The notes under the pieces: generated by a model
Databases searched by the model: none
The model's input: the letters and a program-made list of their open reading frames with translations, nothing else
What the model was told of the DNA's origin: nothing
Shown here: positions 8,734 through 15,069 of the stretch, piece by piece
How the letters are laid out: the number at the start of each line of letters is the position of its first letter
How positions within the stretch are numbered: position 1 is the first letter of the stretch
Position numbers and translations under genes: made by a program
Assembly (NCBI GenBank): GCA_017963875.1
Contig: JAGCTA010000283.1
Span: 1 to 15,069, forward strand
Length of the DNA: 15,069 nt
From: Victivallales bacterium
GTDB taxonomy: Bacteria > Verrucomicrobiota > Lentisphaeria > Oligosphaerales > Oligosphaeraceae
Reading direction: 5' to 3'

Positions 8734-11433
8734 TTACCTTGCGGCTGGACCATTGATGATGTTTAGCGGCAAAACCGCCTCTGAAAATACCGTTCCGTCT
8801 TTAGCAACAGCCTTTGCCCTGACCTTATAGGCTCCTGCCTTCAGACCCTTTCCTGTGAAACCGCATACGGCATGGTCGTTCACGATAGGCGTCGCGCTGC
8901 TCTGGAGGATTCCGTTTGCATCGCAAAGGTCCATCGACACCGTGCAGAACGCATCGTTTTCCACTCCCCCGACCAGTGCGGAAACCGCAAAACCTGTCAG
9001 AGGCAAGGCTACCTTCTTCGGAATATCCACCCGAAGCAGCGTCGGCTTTGTGTATCCACGCAGACAGACGTTCTCAAACACGAGATTCAAATGGCATCCG
9101 TGCGGATAGTTGTTTTCGCCAATATAAAACTGCATGCTTCTCATGTCTTTCTTGCTCTCGCGGCTGAACGTTCCCAGTTTTTCCAACGGAATGGCAATGC
9201 GATGCTTCACATTCGGCTCAAGCGTATTGGCAAAACGGAACTCGTATTCCTCGCGCTTGCTGGTGTAGAAGCCAATCGACACTGGCCAGGAGTAATCGCT
9301 CTGTGCATCGCGGTCGGACGATACTGTTATATCAAAGATGACATGCGAGAACTTCGTGAAATCCCTTTCCTCGCCCTTGAACTCATACTTGATACGTGGC
9401 CAGCCCTGCGGATACTGAACGTTTCCTGCATAGCCTTCTCCAACCAACAGATGGTCAACGCCAATCTTCACATCCAGACGACTCTCCGTTTCTTCAAGCG
9501 TCAACTCCTTGCAAATGGGCTTCCATTTCTTCAACGGAATGGAAATGATATTTTCATTATCCAATGATTCCTTGGGCCACTCATACTTGCCCTTTGGGTC
9601 AATGATAACTGACGGTGCGACCTTGTCCTGCGTCTCGGCAGTCGCCTTCAGCCTCAGGAGCATCATGGCTAGTTGCGCACGAATTGCCTCAAGTTCAGCA
9701 TGTGGCAGGAGATTGTCGCGCAAATAGGCAGGTTGCGGGCAGACGGTGTTCCAGACTTCCTGCAAAAGTTTTTTCGCCTCGCGGATAATCTCCTGAACAT
9801 TTGGATCGCGTGAATTTTCGCGGCGAACAATCGCATCTTCAAGCGTATAAATATACCGCATGTCATCGACGCCTAGACGGAAGCACTCCCAATAGGTGGT
9901 CATGTAGAGTTGCCCGTCATCAGGCCACAGCAGGTTTCCGCCGCTGTTGCCGATGCGGTTATGTGTATTGGAGCGCCAAATCCATGGGATGATGCAATGG
10001 AATCCACTGCGCCAGTACCCCAGACCGTATGTCATCCGCCCCCCATGGCACATGACATACGGGTCTTTGATTTGATATGTGTTGTCATTAGGATAGCACC
10101 AGTACTCGAGTTTGTCCCCCGATGTCGCCTTTTCATACGGCACATTGAACGCGCCGTAGTTGTAGATGTCGAACAGTTTATCGCCCTGTGCGATGAAATT
10201 ACTCGGTGGCGATGTCTGGAACGTCTTGAGACCGTGCTTTTTGAATATCTTATAGATTTCCAGAACAAATGGCAAGGACGCTGCGGACGGTTCGTCAATC
10301 GGGTTAAAGATGATGGCTGGATAATCATGCGCCTTGGCGTAGTTGAGAAACTTGACCAACGCCGAATCCATGGTGTCGTACAGTTTCTGCGGAATTTTGT
10401 CGCACTCGATGTTCTCCATGTGGAAACTGTTCAGTTTCAAGCCAGTGAATTTCTCATACAGCCAGCCGCCAGAGCACCCCGTGACTGGAATCTCGTGCTT
10501 GTTATCAAAGCCCGCTTCCTTCAGTTCCGCCATGAACTCGTCCAGATAGGGGATGTAGTAGGCGTCTTTCGTTCCATCAGGCAAAGTGCCGTATGTCATC
10601 TGGAAGACTGGCGGACGCGTGAAACCATACTCAAGCATCCGCTTGAACTCATTGACCTGGACGTCATGAACCAGTTTCTTGTCGTCCTTATGGTTCTTGA
10701 AGAACTTGTTCTGGCCGTGCCTGACCTGATAATAATAGGAGGTATAGTTTTTCTTCGGGTCCTGCTTCAACTCGAAAGGCAGCACGCGAATCGAGAACGG
10801 CAACCGAACCGCCTGATTAAAGCCGTCATGGGAAACCGCAATCACCCCTTTCACCGATGTCGTGCCATCCTTCGGGAGTTTGAATGTCAAGAAGAATCGC
10901 TGCGGCTCCTTTACTGGCGCGTCACAGGCGGTCACTGGCATCAAAAACTCAGGCATCCGACGGTAGTATTTAGGAGAAGACGCATTCTTGTATGAATTGT
11001 AGTTCGGATAGATGATGTTCCAGTAACGGACAAGCCTGATTTCAGGTTTGATAGAAGAATGGAGCACCTGGATACGCAGATTCTTCAGTTCCTTCAAAGG
11101 ATATACTGCGAAATTGATTGTGACATACTGTCCCTGGGCTCCCCAGTCGTCCAGCCGTTCGACACGTTCAAATGCCTGCGGTTTTGTTGATGGCCAGATT
11201 GGATTCGTCAGCGGACGCTGGAAGAGAATCATGCCCAGCATCGACTCCTGCACTGTCGGAGACAGTTCGGGAGATTCGTCAATATAGACCTCTTCCTTTG
11301 CACCTTCAGGTGGTTGTTCCTGTTGAATCGGCTGGATAATCGGCTTACGTTCGTCCGCGACTTTTTGCATCAATGTCAGTTCAGCATTTAGACATACGCC
11401 TGCAAGCATAAGAAAAGAGAGCAATTTCTTCAT
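8734..11433 (-). CDS. Exported GH123-like (DUF4091) glycoside hydrolase, multidomain
   Basis: This is an 899-residue secreted enzyme resembling the GH123/DUF4091 group, whose studied members are beta-N-acetylgalactosaminidases; the activity here is unproven. An N-terminal signal peptide (MKKLLSFLMLAGVCLNA) has a likely cut before Glu18. A Pro/Gln-rich stretch shared with the truncated paralogue follows (about 28-63), then a beta-sandwich (about 100-222) and a TIM barrel (about 225-600). In the barrel, NPIDEP has the Asp380-Glu381 pair expected of a substrate-assisted GH123 mechanism. TYWECFRLGVDDMRYIYTLE (513-532) matches the C-terminal signature of DUF4091. Residues about 640-805 look like a carbohydrate-binding beta-sandwich, and a last beta domain ends the protein. 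AGGAG lies 5 bases before the ATG and a promoter is visible upstream. It is the first gene of the operon with the fucosidase. Confidence 0.72.
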   Translation of the reverse strand: MKKLLSFLMLAGVCLNAELTLMQKVADERKPIIQPIQQEQPPEGAKEEVYIDESPELSPTVQESMLGMILFQRPLTNPIWPSTKPQAFERVERLDDWGAQGQYVTINFAVYPLKELKNLRIQVLHSSIKPEIRLVRYWNIIYPNYNSYKNASSPKYYRRMPEFLMPVTACDAPVKEPQRFFLTFKLPKDGTTSVKGVIAVSHDGFNQAVRLPFSIRVLPFELKQDPKKNYTSYYYQVRHGQNKFFKNHKDDKKLVHDVQVNEFKRMLEYGFTRPPVFQMTYGTLPDGTKDAYYIPYLDEFMAELKEAGFDNKHEIPVTGCSGGWLYEKFTGLKLNSFHMENIECDKIPQKLYDTMDSALVKFLNYAKAHDYPAIIFNPIDEPSAASLPFVLEIYKIFKKHGLKTFQTSPPSNFIAQGDKLFDIYNYGAFNVPYEKATSGDKLEYWCYPNDNTYQIKDPYVMCHGGRMTYGLGYWRSGFHCIIPWIWRSNTHNRIGNSGGNLLWPDDGQLYMTTYWECFRLGVDDMRYIYTLEDAIVRRENSRDPNVQEIIREAKKLLQEVWNTVCPQPAYLRDNLLPHAELEAIRAQLAMMLLRLKATAETQDKVAPSVIIDPKGKYEWPKESLDNENIISIPLKKWKPICKELTLEETESRLDVKIGVDHLLVGEGYAGNVQYPQGWPRIKYEFKGEERDFTKFSHVIFDITVSSDRDAQSDYSWPVSIGFYTSKREEYEFRFANTLEPNVKHRIAIPLEKLGTFSRESKKDMRSMQFYIGENNYPHGCHLNLVFENVCLRGYTKPTLLRVDIPKKVALPLTGFAVSALVGGVENDAFCTVSMDLCDANGILQSSATPIVNDHAVCGFTGKGLKAGAYKVRAKAVAKDGTVFSEAVLPLNIINGPAAR

Positions 11434-11438
11434 GGTTT

Positions 11439-11443
11439 CTCCT
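11439..11443 (-). promoter_or_regulatory. Shine-Dalgarno site of the GH123-like gene
   Basis: AGGAG on the - strand, 5 bases before the ATG at 11433. This fixes the start and supports the signal peptide as the true N-terminus. Confidence 0.8.
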
Positions 11444-11479
11444 GTTTTTTTGGGGTAACACTATCGCCATTAGATGATT

Positions 11480-11507
11480 ATTATACCCATGAAAAACATC
11501 AAAACAA
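11480..11507 (-). promoter_or_regulatory. Predicted promoter of the GH123-GH29 operon
   Basis: On the - strand there is a perfect -10 TATAAT (11485-11480), a 16-base spacer and a weak -35 TTGTTT (11507-11502). A TTTGACTTG lies further upstream but is too far (21 bases) to be the -35. The -10 ends 46 bases before the ATG. The poor -35 beside a perfect -10 would suit an activated promoter; this is inference. Confidence 0.6.
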
Positions 11508-11562
11508 GTCAAAGGGACTCAAAAAAACTGCCTGTAGCCCATTCACCCGAAAAATCGACATT

Positions 11563-11600
11563 GGCATGATTTGTCATGCGGCTGGATGATAGTATATTTT
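11563..11600 (+). promoter_or_regulatory. 38-bp direct repeat, copy 1: promoter with palindromic operator
   Basis: This 38-base block is identical to 13514-13551. It contains the perfect palindrome GCATGATTTGTCATGC (11564-11579, 6-bp arms, 4-base centre). TTGTCA (11571-11576) fits a -35 and overlaps the right arm. TATATT (11593-11598, 16-bp spacer) fits a -10. An AAAAAT tract occurs 13 bases upstream of the end of GGCATG in both copies, so some similarity extends beyond the perfect block. It lies 120 bases before the AAA_21 ATPase start and would drive the ATPase/DUF4276 pair. A repressor bound to the palindrome would block the -35. Confidence 0.65.
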
Positions 11601-11623
11601 GTTTCAGACCATAAAATTGAAGC

Positions 11624-11719
11624 ATGAAACTACACTTCCACCAGCAGTTCTTCCACGACAAAAGGAATGACAAACATCACCTGACTCTAGTTGAGATGAC
11701 ATATACTGGAGAAAACTGA
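11624..11719 (+). CDS. Possible 31-residue leader ORF before the AAA_21 ATPase
   Basis: An ATG 26 bases after the predicted -10 opens a 31-codon frame with five His (MKLHFHQQFFHDKRNDKHH and more). Its TGA ends one base before the ATPase ATG. The close junction would allow translational coupling, or it may be the tail of a lost gene. There is no good Shine-Dalgarno site at a usable distance (GAAG abuts the ATG), and no family is recognised. A chance ORF is quite possible. Confidence 0.2.
   Translation: MKLHFHQQFFHDKRNDKHHLTLVEMTYTGEN
11707..11711 (+). promoter_or_regulatory. Shine-Dalgarno site of the AAA_21 ATPase gene
   Basis: TGGAG, 9 bases before the ATG at 11721. The ATG begins the canonical MKLESLRMKNFRAFKD N-terminus of this ATPase group, so the start is well supported. 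Confidence 0.65.
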
Positions 11720-11720
11720 C

Positions 11721-12914
11721 ATGAAACTGGAATCGCTTCGCATGAAGAATTTTCGTGCGTTTAAAGACGCAACGATGAGCCACATTCCCAATTTTTGCAT
11801 CGTTGTCGGAGCAAACGGGACTGGTAAAAGCACCATATTCAGCGTCTTTGATTTTCTCCAAAATGCCATGGCAGGCAATATCAATTCTGCTCTGGCGAAA
11901 TTAGGTGGAAGCCGTGGCATTGCAGAAGTTCGCAGTCGAAACACATCTGAACCTATGGAATTGGAAATCAAGTTCAGAAAGGATGCAAAATGTCCTTTGG
12001 CGACCTATTTCCTCCAGATTGACGAACGCAATGGCAAAGCATACGTTTCAAGGGAAATTTTGAAATACCGCATTGGAAGCAAGGGCCAGCCTTGCCATTT
12101 TCTTGATTTTTCCGATGGAAAAGGACGCGCGGTCACAAACGAGTTGTCTGTCCTGAACAAAGATTTTGACGTAATGAATCTCAAGTTCAATGAGCAGATT
12201 CTTAAATCCAACGACATTTTGGCTGTCAAAGGTCTGGCTCAGTTTGAAAACTTCCCGATAGTGACGGCGTTGGGAAATCTGATTGAAAATTGGCATATTT
12301 CTGATTTCCATATTGACAAGGCACGTCCTGAGCAGGATGCTGGATATGCGGAACACTTGTCAAAAGAAGGTGAAAACCTCTCGCTTGTTTTGGAGTTCCT
12401 CTACAACAATCATCGCGATGTTTTCGAGCACATTTTAAAACAACTAAGCCTTCGCATCCCAGGGATGGCAAGCATAGAATCCAAGACAACAGAAGAAGGC
12501 CGCGTGCTGCTGAAATTCAAGGATGGGGCCTTTGAAGACCCATTTCTGGCTCGTTATGTTTCTGATGGCACAATCAAAATGCTTACTTATCTGGTGCTTC
12601 TCAATGACCCGTCTCCGCATCCTCTGCTATGCGTAGAAGAACCAGAAAACCAATTATATCCATCTTTGCTTGAAGAACTTGCAGAAGAGTTTCGCAATTA
12701 TGCAAACAAAGGTGGCCAGGTACTTGTCTCAACGCATTCCCCTGATTTTCTAAATGCAGCAAATCTAGAGGAGGTTTTCTGGTTAGTAAAGAAAAACGGT
12801 TATACCGAAATCAAGCGTGCCTCTGACGACAGGCAAATTGCCGCATATATGAATGATGGAGATAAAATGGGGTATCTTTGGAGCCAGGGATTGTTTGAGG
12901 GAGTGAATCCATGA
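11721..12914 (+). CDS. AAA_21 (ABC/OLD-type) ATPase of a two-gene defence-like module
   Basis: This is a 397-residue SMC/ABC-type ATPase, the likely sensor or motor of a phage-defence or toxin module. The N-terminal strand MKNFRAFKDA leads into Walker A GANGTGKS (30-37). A helical insert follows (about 130-250). The signature-like YVSDGTIKMLTYL comes just before Walker B (LLCVEEPE, about 302-309), with a pair of Glu after the strand. The H-loop STHS is at 337-340. All the elements of a working ABC ATPase are seen, with no nuclease domain fused. Its stop overlaps the next gene's start (ATGA at 12911-12914), so the pair is translationally coupled. The architecture resembles PARIS (AriA with a TOPRIM partner) and other OLD-like pairs, but the partner here is DUF4276-like rather than the DUF4435 of AriB. 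The defence role is inferred from pairing and families. Confidence 0.85.
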   Translation: MKLESLRMKNFRAFKDATMSHIPNFCIVVGANGTGKSTIFSVFDFLQNAMAGNINSALAKLGGSRGIAEVRSRNTSEPMELEIKFRKDAKCPLATYFLQIDERNGKAYVSREILKYRIGSKGQPCHFLDFSDGKGRAVTNELSVLNKDFDVMNLKFNEQILKSNDILAVKGLAQFENFPIVTALGNLIENWHISDFHIDKARPEQDAGYAEHLSKEGENLSLVLEFLYNNHRDVFEHILKQLSLRIPGMASIESKTTEEGRVLLKFKDGAFEDPFLARYVSDGTIKMLTYLVLLNDPSPHPLLCVEEPENQLYPSLLEELAEEFRNYANKGGQVLVSTHSPDFLNAANLEEVFWLVKKNGYTEIKRASDDRQIAAYMNDGDKMGYLWSQGLFEGVNP

Positions 12915-13468
12915 TCAAAAATCTTGTTTTTCTATTGGAGGAACTTTCGACAAAAGCGATGCTTGAAGGGATTGTCCCCCGCTTGATTTCATCTGAAATT
13001 GCTGTCACCTACATTTCATTTCATGGAAAGCAGGATCTGGACAACAATATTGAACGAAAGATCCGCTTATGGCAAAAGCCTGATTCGGCATTTATCATAA
13101 TTCGTGACCAGGACAGTTCAGATTGTACCGTTGTCAAGAAACAATTGATGGAAAAATGCGCTCTTTCGGGGAAAGAAAACACGCTGGTTCGTATTGCATG
13201 CCACGAATTGGAAAGTTTTTATCTTGGTGATTTGGAAGCCGTTGCCAATATCTATCAAATGAAAGTACCTTCTCAGAACAACAAAAAATTCAGAGAGCCA
13301 GATAGACTGGCAAATGCAGCAGAAGAATTAAGCAAGATTACCAAAAAGCAATATCAGAAAATTGATGGTTCAAGGCGTATTGCTCCTTTCCTAAAAATAG
13401 ATGGAACGAATTGTTCCCATAGTTTCAACGTACTATGCAATGGAATCAGGCGAGTTGCCAACAGTTGA
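12911..13468 (+). CDS. DUF4276-family TOPRIM-like protein, partner of the AAA_21 ATPase
   Basis: This 185-residue protein is the probable effector of the two-gene module. VFLLEELSTKAMLEGIVPRL (6-25) has the Glu10-Glu11 of a TOPRIM-like fold. IIIRDQDSSDC (62-72) supplies the Asp66-x-Asp68 metal-binding pair. ACHELESFYLGDL (96-108) matches the conserved E-x-E-(aromatic)-L-x-D block of DUF4276. These residues suggest a metal-dependent nuclease, but no activity is established for this family that I can cite with confidence. The ATG overlaps the ATPase stop by ATGA, with no separate Shine-Dalgarno site, so it depends on translation of the ATPase. Downstream is a 170-base gap with no clear terminator before the second 38-bp repeat. 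Confidence 0.8.
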   Translation: MIKNLVFLLEELSTKAMLEGIVPRLISSEIAVTYISFHGKQDLDNNIERKIRLWQKPDSAFIIIRDQDSSDCTVVKKQLMEKCALSGKENTLVRIACHELESFYLGDLEAVANIYQMKVPSQNNKKFREPDRLANAAEELSKITKKQYQKIDGSRRIAPFLKIDGTNCSHSFNVLCNGIRRVANS

Positions 13469-13513
13469 TAGATACGTCTGAAAAAAGGTTATCCCCCTGC
13501 AAAAATGAACGAC

Positions 13514-13551
13514 GGCATGATTTGTCATGCGGCTGGATGATAGTATATTTT
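13514..13551 (+). promoter_or_regulatory. 38-bp direct repeat, copy 2: promoter with palindromic operator
   Basis: Identical over 38 bases to 11563-11600: palindrome GCATGATTTGTCATGC at 13515-13530, -35-like TTGTCA at 13522-13527, -10-like TATATT at 13544-13549. It lies about 90 bases before the lyase start and would drive that gene. The 9-base CGGCTGGAT inside the repeat (13530-13538) recurs at 13575-13583, downstream of the promoter, which might be a second regulator contact or chance. Confidence 0.65.
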
Positions 13552-13638
13552 TGTTAACATTGTTATTAAAGATTCGGCTGGATACGCCCACTCAAGAACA
13601 ACGTCAACTACTTCATTTAGAACCAGGACCTCATAGCC

Positions 13639-15069
13639 ATGCCAACCATCGTACCAGAAGCAGGCAAACCGTTCCCCTGCCCCTCCCCCGAACGCATCGC
13701 TCAAATCGCCGAATGGCTTCCCGACAAGCCGACGGGCATCGGCCCGCATGCTTCCGAACGTCCTCTATGGGAAAAACTTGCAAAATCTCCCAAAGCACAG
13801 GAATTCATTTCCAAGGCAGAGGGATATCTTTTGGAGCCACGCCCTGAATTGAAGGACGAACTATACCTTGAATACCTCAACAACGGTAACCGAACACACT
13901 ATCAGGACGTCTGGTGGAAACAGTTAAACCGTATCAACGTATTCGCTGTCTCTGAATTGCTTGAATTCAAAGGCCGCTTTCTGCAAGCCTTGAAATCTGA
14001 ATTGGAAGTACTATGTGGTGCGCGAAGTTGGGTTCTTCCTGCACACGATCCAAAATTGATGAATTTCAACAATACCGCGCCATACGCCGACCTCTCGTGT
14101 TCACATACCTGCCGAAATCTCGCCTTCATCGACTGGTGGTTCGGCGACCTTCTTGATTCAGACCTCCGCCAACGTCTGCGTGCCGAAGTGGAGCATCGCG
14201 CCTACCACACCTACAGAAACGTCATACGCACAGGCGTCATCACGGACTACCAGTGGTGGACCATCGGAAACGAGAACTGGAACGCCGTCTGCAACAACGG
14301 TGTCATCACTAGTGCGCTCTTCTTTCTGGAATCCAGAGAGGAGCGTGCGGAATTCATTGCTGCCGCCGAAAAGTCCGTTGAGTTTTTTGCATCAGGCTTC
14401 ACGCCTGACGGCTACTGTTCCGAAGGCATGGGATACTGGAACTACGGCTTTGGAAACTTCCTCAACCTTGCTGAAACGACTCTCATCGCCACGAACAGCC
14501 ACGTCAATTTCCTCGATAAACCCATCTTCAGAAAAGTCGCCGCATACGCGCGCGACATTTTGATCGAGCCTGGCTGCTGCCCCGCATTCGCCGACTGCCA
14601 TCCGAAGGCAAGTCCATCGCCACACACCACTGCCTTCATCCAACGCCATTTCCCCGACGTTGTCTTGGAGCCCGTTCCACCGCTTGACACTCCTCAACTC
14701 GAACTCCAGACGATGGTTCTCCGCGCCATCGGAGACGTTACAATCGATGGAAAGACAAACTCCCATACCCTCCCGCCACGTTCCTTTTTCCCTGATGCGG
14801 GAGTCTATATCGGCCGTTCAGATTCGCGTTTCGGTTGTGCTCATAAAATGGGCAACAACAGCGAACACCACAACCACAACGACATCGGCAGTTTCTGTAT
14901 TGCCATGAAGGGCCACCAGTATTTCCTCGACCCTGGAAATGAAATCTACACCTACAGGACATTCTCCGAACACCGTTACGAAGGCCAGATGCTCAATTCC
15001 TACGGTCACATGGTCCCTGTCGTAGCAGGAACGCTCCAGCCACCAGGCAGAAACATCTACGGCACGTTC
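13639..15069 (+). CDS. Heparinase II/III-like polysaccharide lyase, 3' end missing
   Basis: This is a polysaccharide lyase-like enzyme predicted to cleave uronic-acid glycans by beta-elimination. The frame runs to the window edge without a stop (477 codons seen), so the end is unknown. The first about 350 residues are helical with many aromatic residues, as in the (alpha/alpha) toroid of these lyases. NNSEHHNHNDIGSF (406-419) opens the heparinase II/III beta-sandwich, and its His and Asn residues are those conserved in the family. FLDPGNEIYTYRTFSEHRYE and NSYGHMVPVV follow as expected. The start has AGGA 10 bases upstream. The protein begins MPTIVPEAGKPF, with no signal peptide, so a cytosolic oligosaccharide lyase or non-classical export must be considered. 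The exact PL family is not assigned. Copy 2 of the 38-bp promoter repeat lies upstream. Confidence 0.85.
   Translation, partial: MPTIVPEAGKPFPCPSPERIAQIAEWLPDKPTGIGPHASERPLWEKLAKSPKAQEFISKAEGYLLEPRPELKDELYLEYLNNGNRTHYQDVWWKQLNRINVFAVSELLEFKGRFLQALKSELEVLCGARSWVLPAHDPKLMNFNNTAPYADLSCSHTCRNLAFIDWWFGDLLDSDLRQRLRAEVEHRAYHTYRNVIRTGVITDYQWWTIGNENWNAVCNNGVITSALFFLESREERAEFIAAAEKSVEFFASGFTPDGYCSEGMGYWNYGFGNFLNLAETTLIATNSHVNFLDKPIFRKVAAYARDILIEPGCCPAFADCHPKASPSPHTTAFIQRHFPDVVLEPVPPLDTPQLELQTMVLRAIGDVTIDGKTNSHTLPPRSFFPDAGVYIGRSDSRFGCAHKMGNNSEHHNHNDIGSFCIAMKGHQYFLDPGNEIYTYRTFSEHRYEGQMLNSYGHMVPVVAGTLQPPGRNIYGTF

Larger units (their letters stand above)
11563..13551 (+). mobile_element. Putative repeat-bounded defence cassette (no recombinase)
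   Basis: Two identical 38-bp direct repeats bound a segment holding only the AAA_21 ATPase and the DUF4276 gene. No integrase, transposase or terminal inverted repeat is present. Its coding DNA looks richer in A/T than the flanking glycan genes. Removing one repeat plus the segment (about 1951 bases) would put the lyase promoter directly divergent from the GH123 operon. Insertion by recombination at or within the repeat is one explanation. Promoter copying followed by selection for co-regulation is another. No end chemistry can be proved from this sequence. Confidence 0.35.

Noticed and set aside
8721..8753. Starting the fucosidase at the ATG at 8753, overlapping the GH123-like gene.
   Set aside because: It adds 11 residues not typical of GH29 before the conserved WFFDARYG region. 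The downstream ATG 13 bases after the stop gives the same spacing as the next operon junction.
11487..11500. A third, degenerate operator in the GH123 promoter spacer (TTTTTCATG resembling TTTGTCATG of the repeat).
   Set aside because: Only the right arm matches, it lies at a different distance from its -10, and the DNA is A/T-rich enough for chance.
11585..11606. The end of the 38-bp repeat (GTATATT followed by a GTT) resembles the centre of a XerCD dif site, which would make the cassette a pdif-like module.
   Set aside because: Only the central bases and part of the XerD-like arm fit, copy 2 needs a one-base gap, and the XerC-like arm does not match. The same bases are explained by a -10 box. 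A genome-wide dif comparison would be needed.
13440..13500. A terminator after the DUF4276 gene.
   Set aside because: The only pairing seen (CAACAGTTG) is too short and has no T tract. Read-through into the lyase cannot be excluded.
1..15069. CRISPR arrays, tRNA or rRNA genes, insertion sequences with transposase, riboswitches.
   Set aside because: No regularly spaced repeats, no recognisable tRNA or rRNA segment, no transposase or integrase frame, and no convincing riboswitch fold were seen on either strand.

Overview
The window reads as chromosomal DNA of a Gram-negative carbohydrate-degrading bacterium. It has about 50 % GC in the sugar genes, Shine-Dalgarno sites before most starts, standard stop codons including TGA, and a lipoprotein signal. 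The mix of GH29, GH123/DUF4091-like, TIM-barrel lipoprotein and heparinase II/III-like genes is typical of the Planctomycetes-Verrucomicrobia-Chlamydiae group. A gut or marine Lentisphaerota/Kiritimatiellota-type organism is my best guess, but that is inference from gene content, not from a phylogenetic marker I could compare.

Layout. 1-3147 (+) is the bulk of carB, a housekeeping gene cut by the left edge, closed by a hairpin terminator. 3329-5368 (-) is a TIM-barrel glycosidase-like lipoprotein. 5369-5784 is a divergent intergenic region with a coding-like remnant and a likely promoter. 5785-7212 (+) is an ATPase_2/DUF234 protein with a PD-(D/E)XK-like C-terminus. 11433 down to about 7211 (-) is a tight operon: GH123/DUF4091-like exported enzyme, then GH29 alpha-L-fucosidase, then the first about 70 codons of a second GH123-like paralogue. 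That paralogue is cut off exactly where the ATPase gene ends. 11721-13468 (+) is a two-gene module, an ABC/OLD-type AAA_21 ATPase overlapping by ATGA with a DUF4276 TOPRIM-like protein, a plausible phage-defence or toxin pair. 13639 to the right edge (+) is a heparinase II/III-like polysaccharide lyase without its 3' end.

The most interesting structure is a perfect 38-bp direct repeat at 11563-11600 and 13514-13551. It brackets the ATPase/DUF4276 module and carries a 6-4-6 perfect palindrome overlapping a -35 box, plus a -10 box. One copy sits upstream of the defence-like pair, the other upstream of the lyase. Without the segment between the copies, the GH123-GH29 operon and the lyase would be neighbours transcribed divergently from one short control region, as expected of a polysaccharide-utilisation locus. 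The simplest reading is that a roughly 1.95-kb defence-like cassette entered the divergent control region of a glycan locus and left it with two copies of the sugar promoter/operator, so that both may now answer to one regulator.

A second ATPase gene (DUF234) also breaks the same locus, cutting off the last gene of the GH operon. The locus may therefore have taken two independent insertions of conflict-type ATPase genes. The likely substrate is a fucosylated and/or N-acetylhexosamine- and uronate-containing glycan such as a mucin- or glycosaminoglycan-like polymer; this is inferred from enzyme families only.
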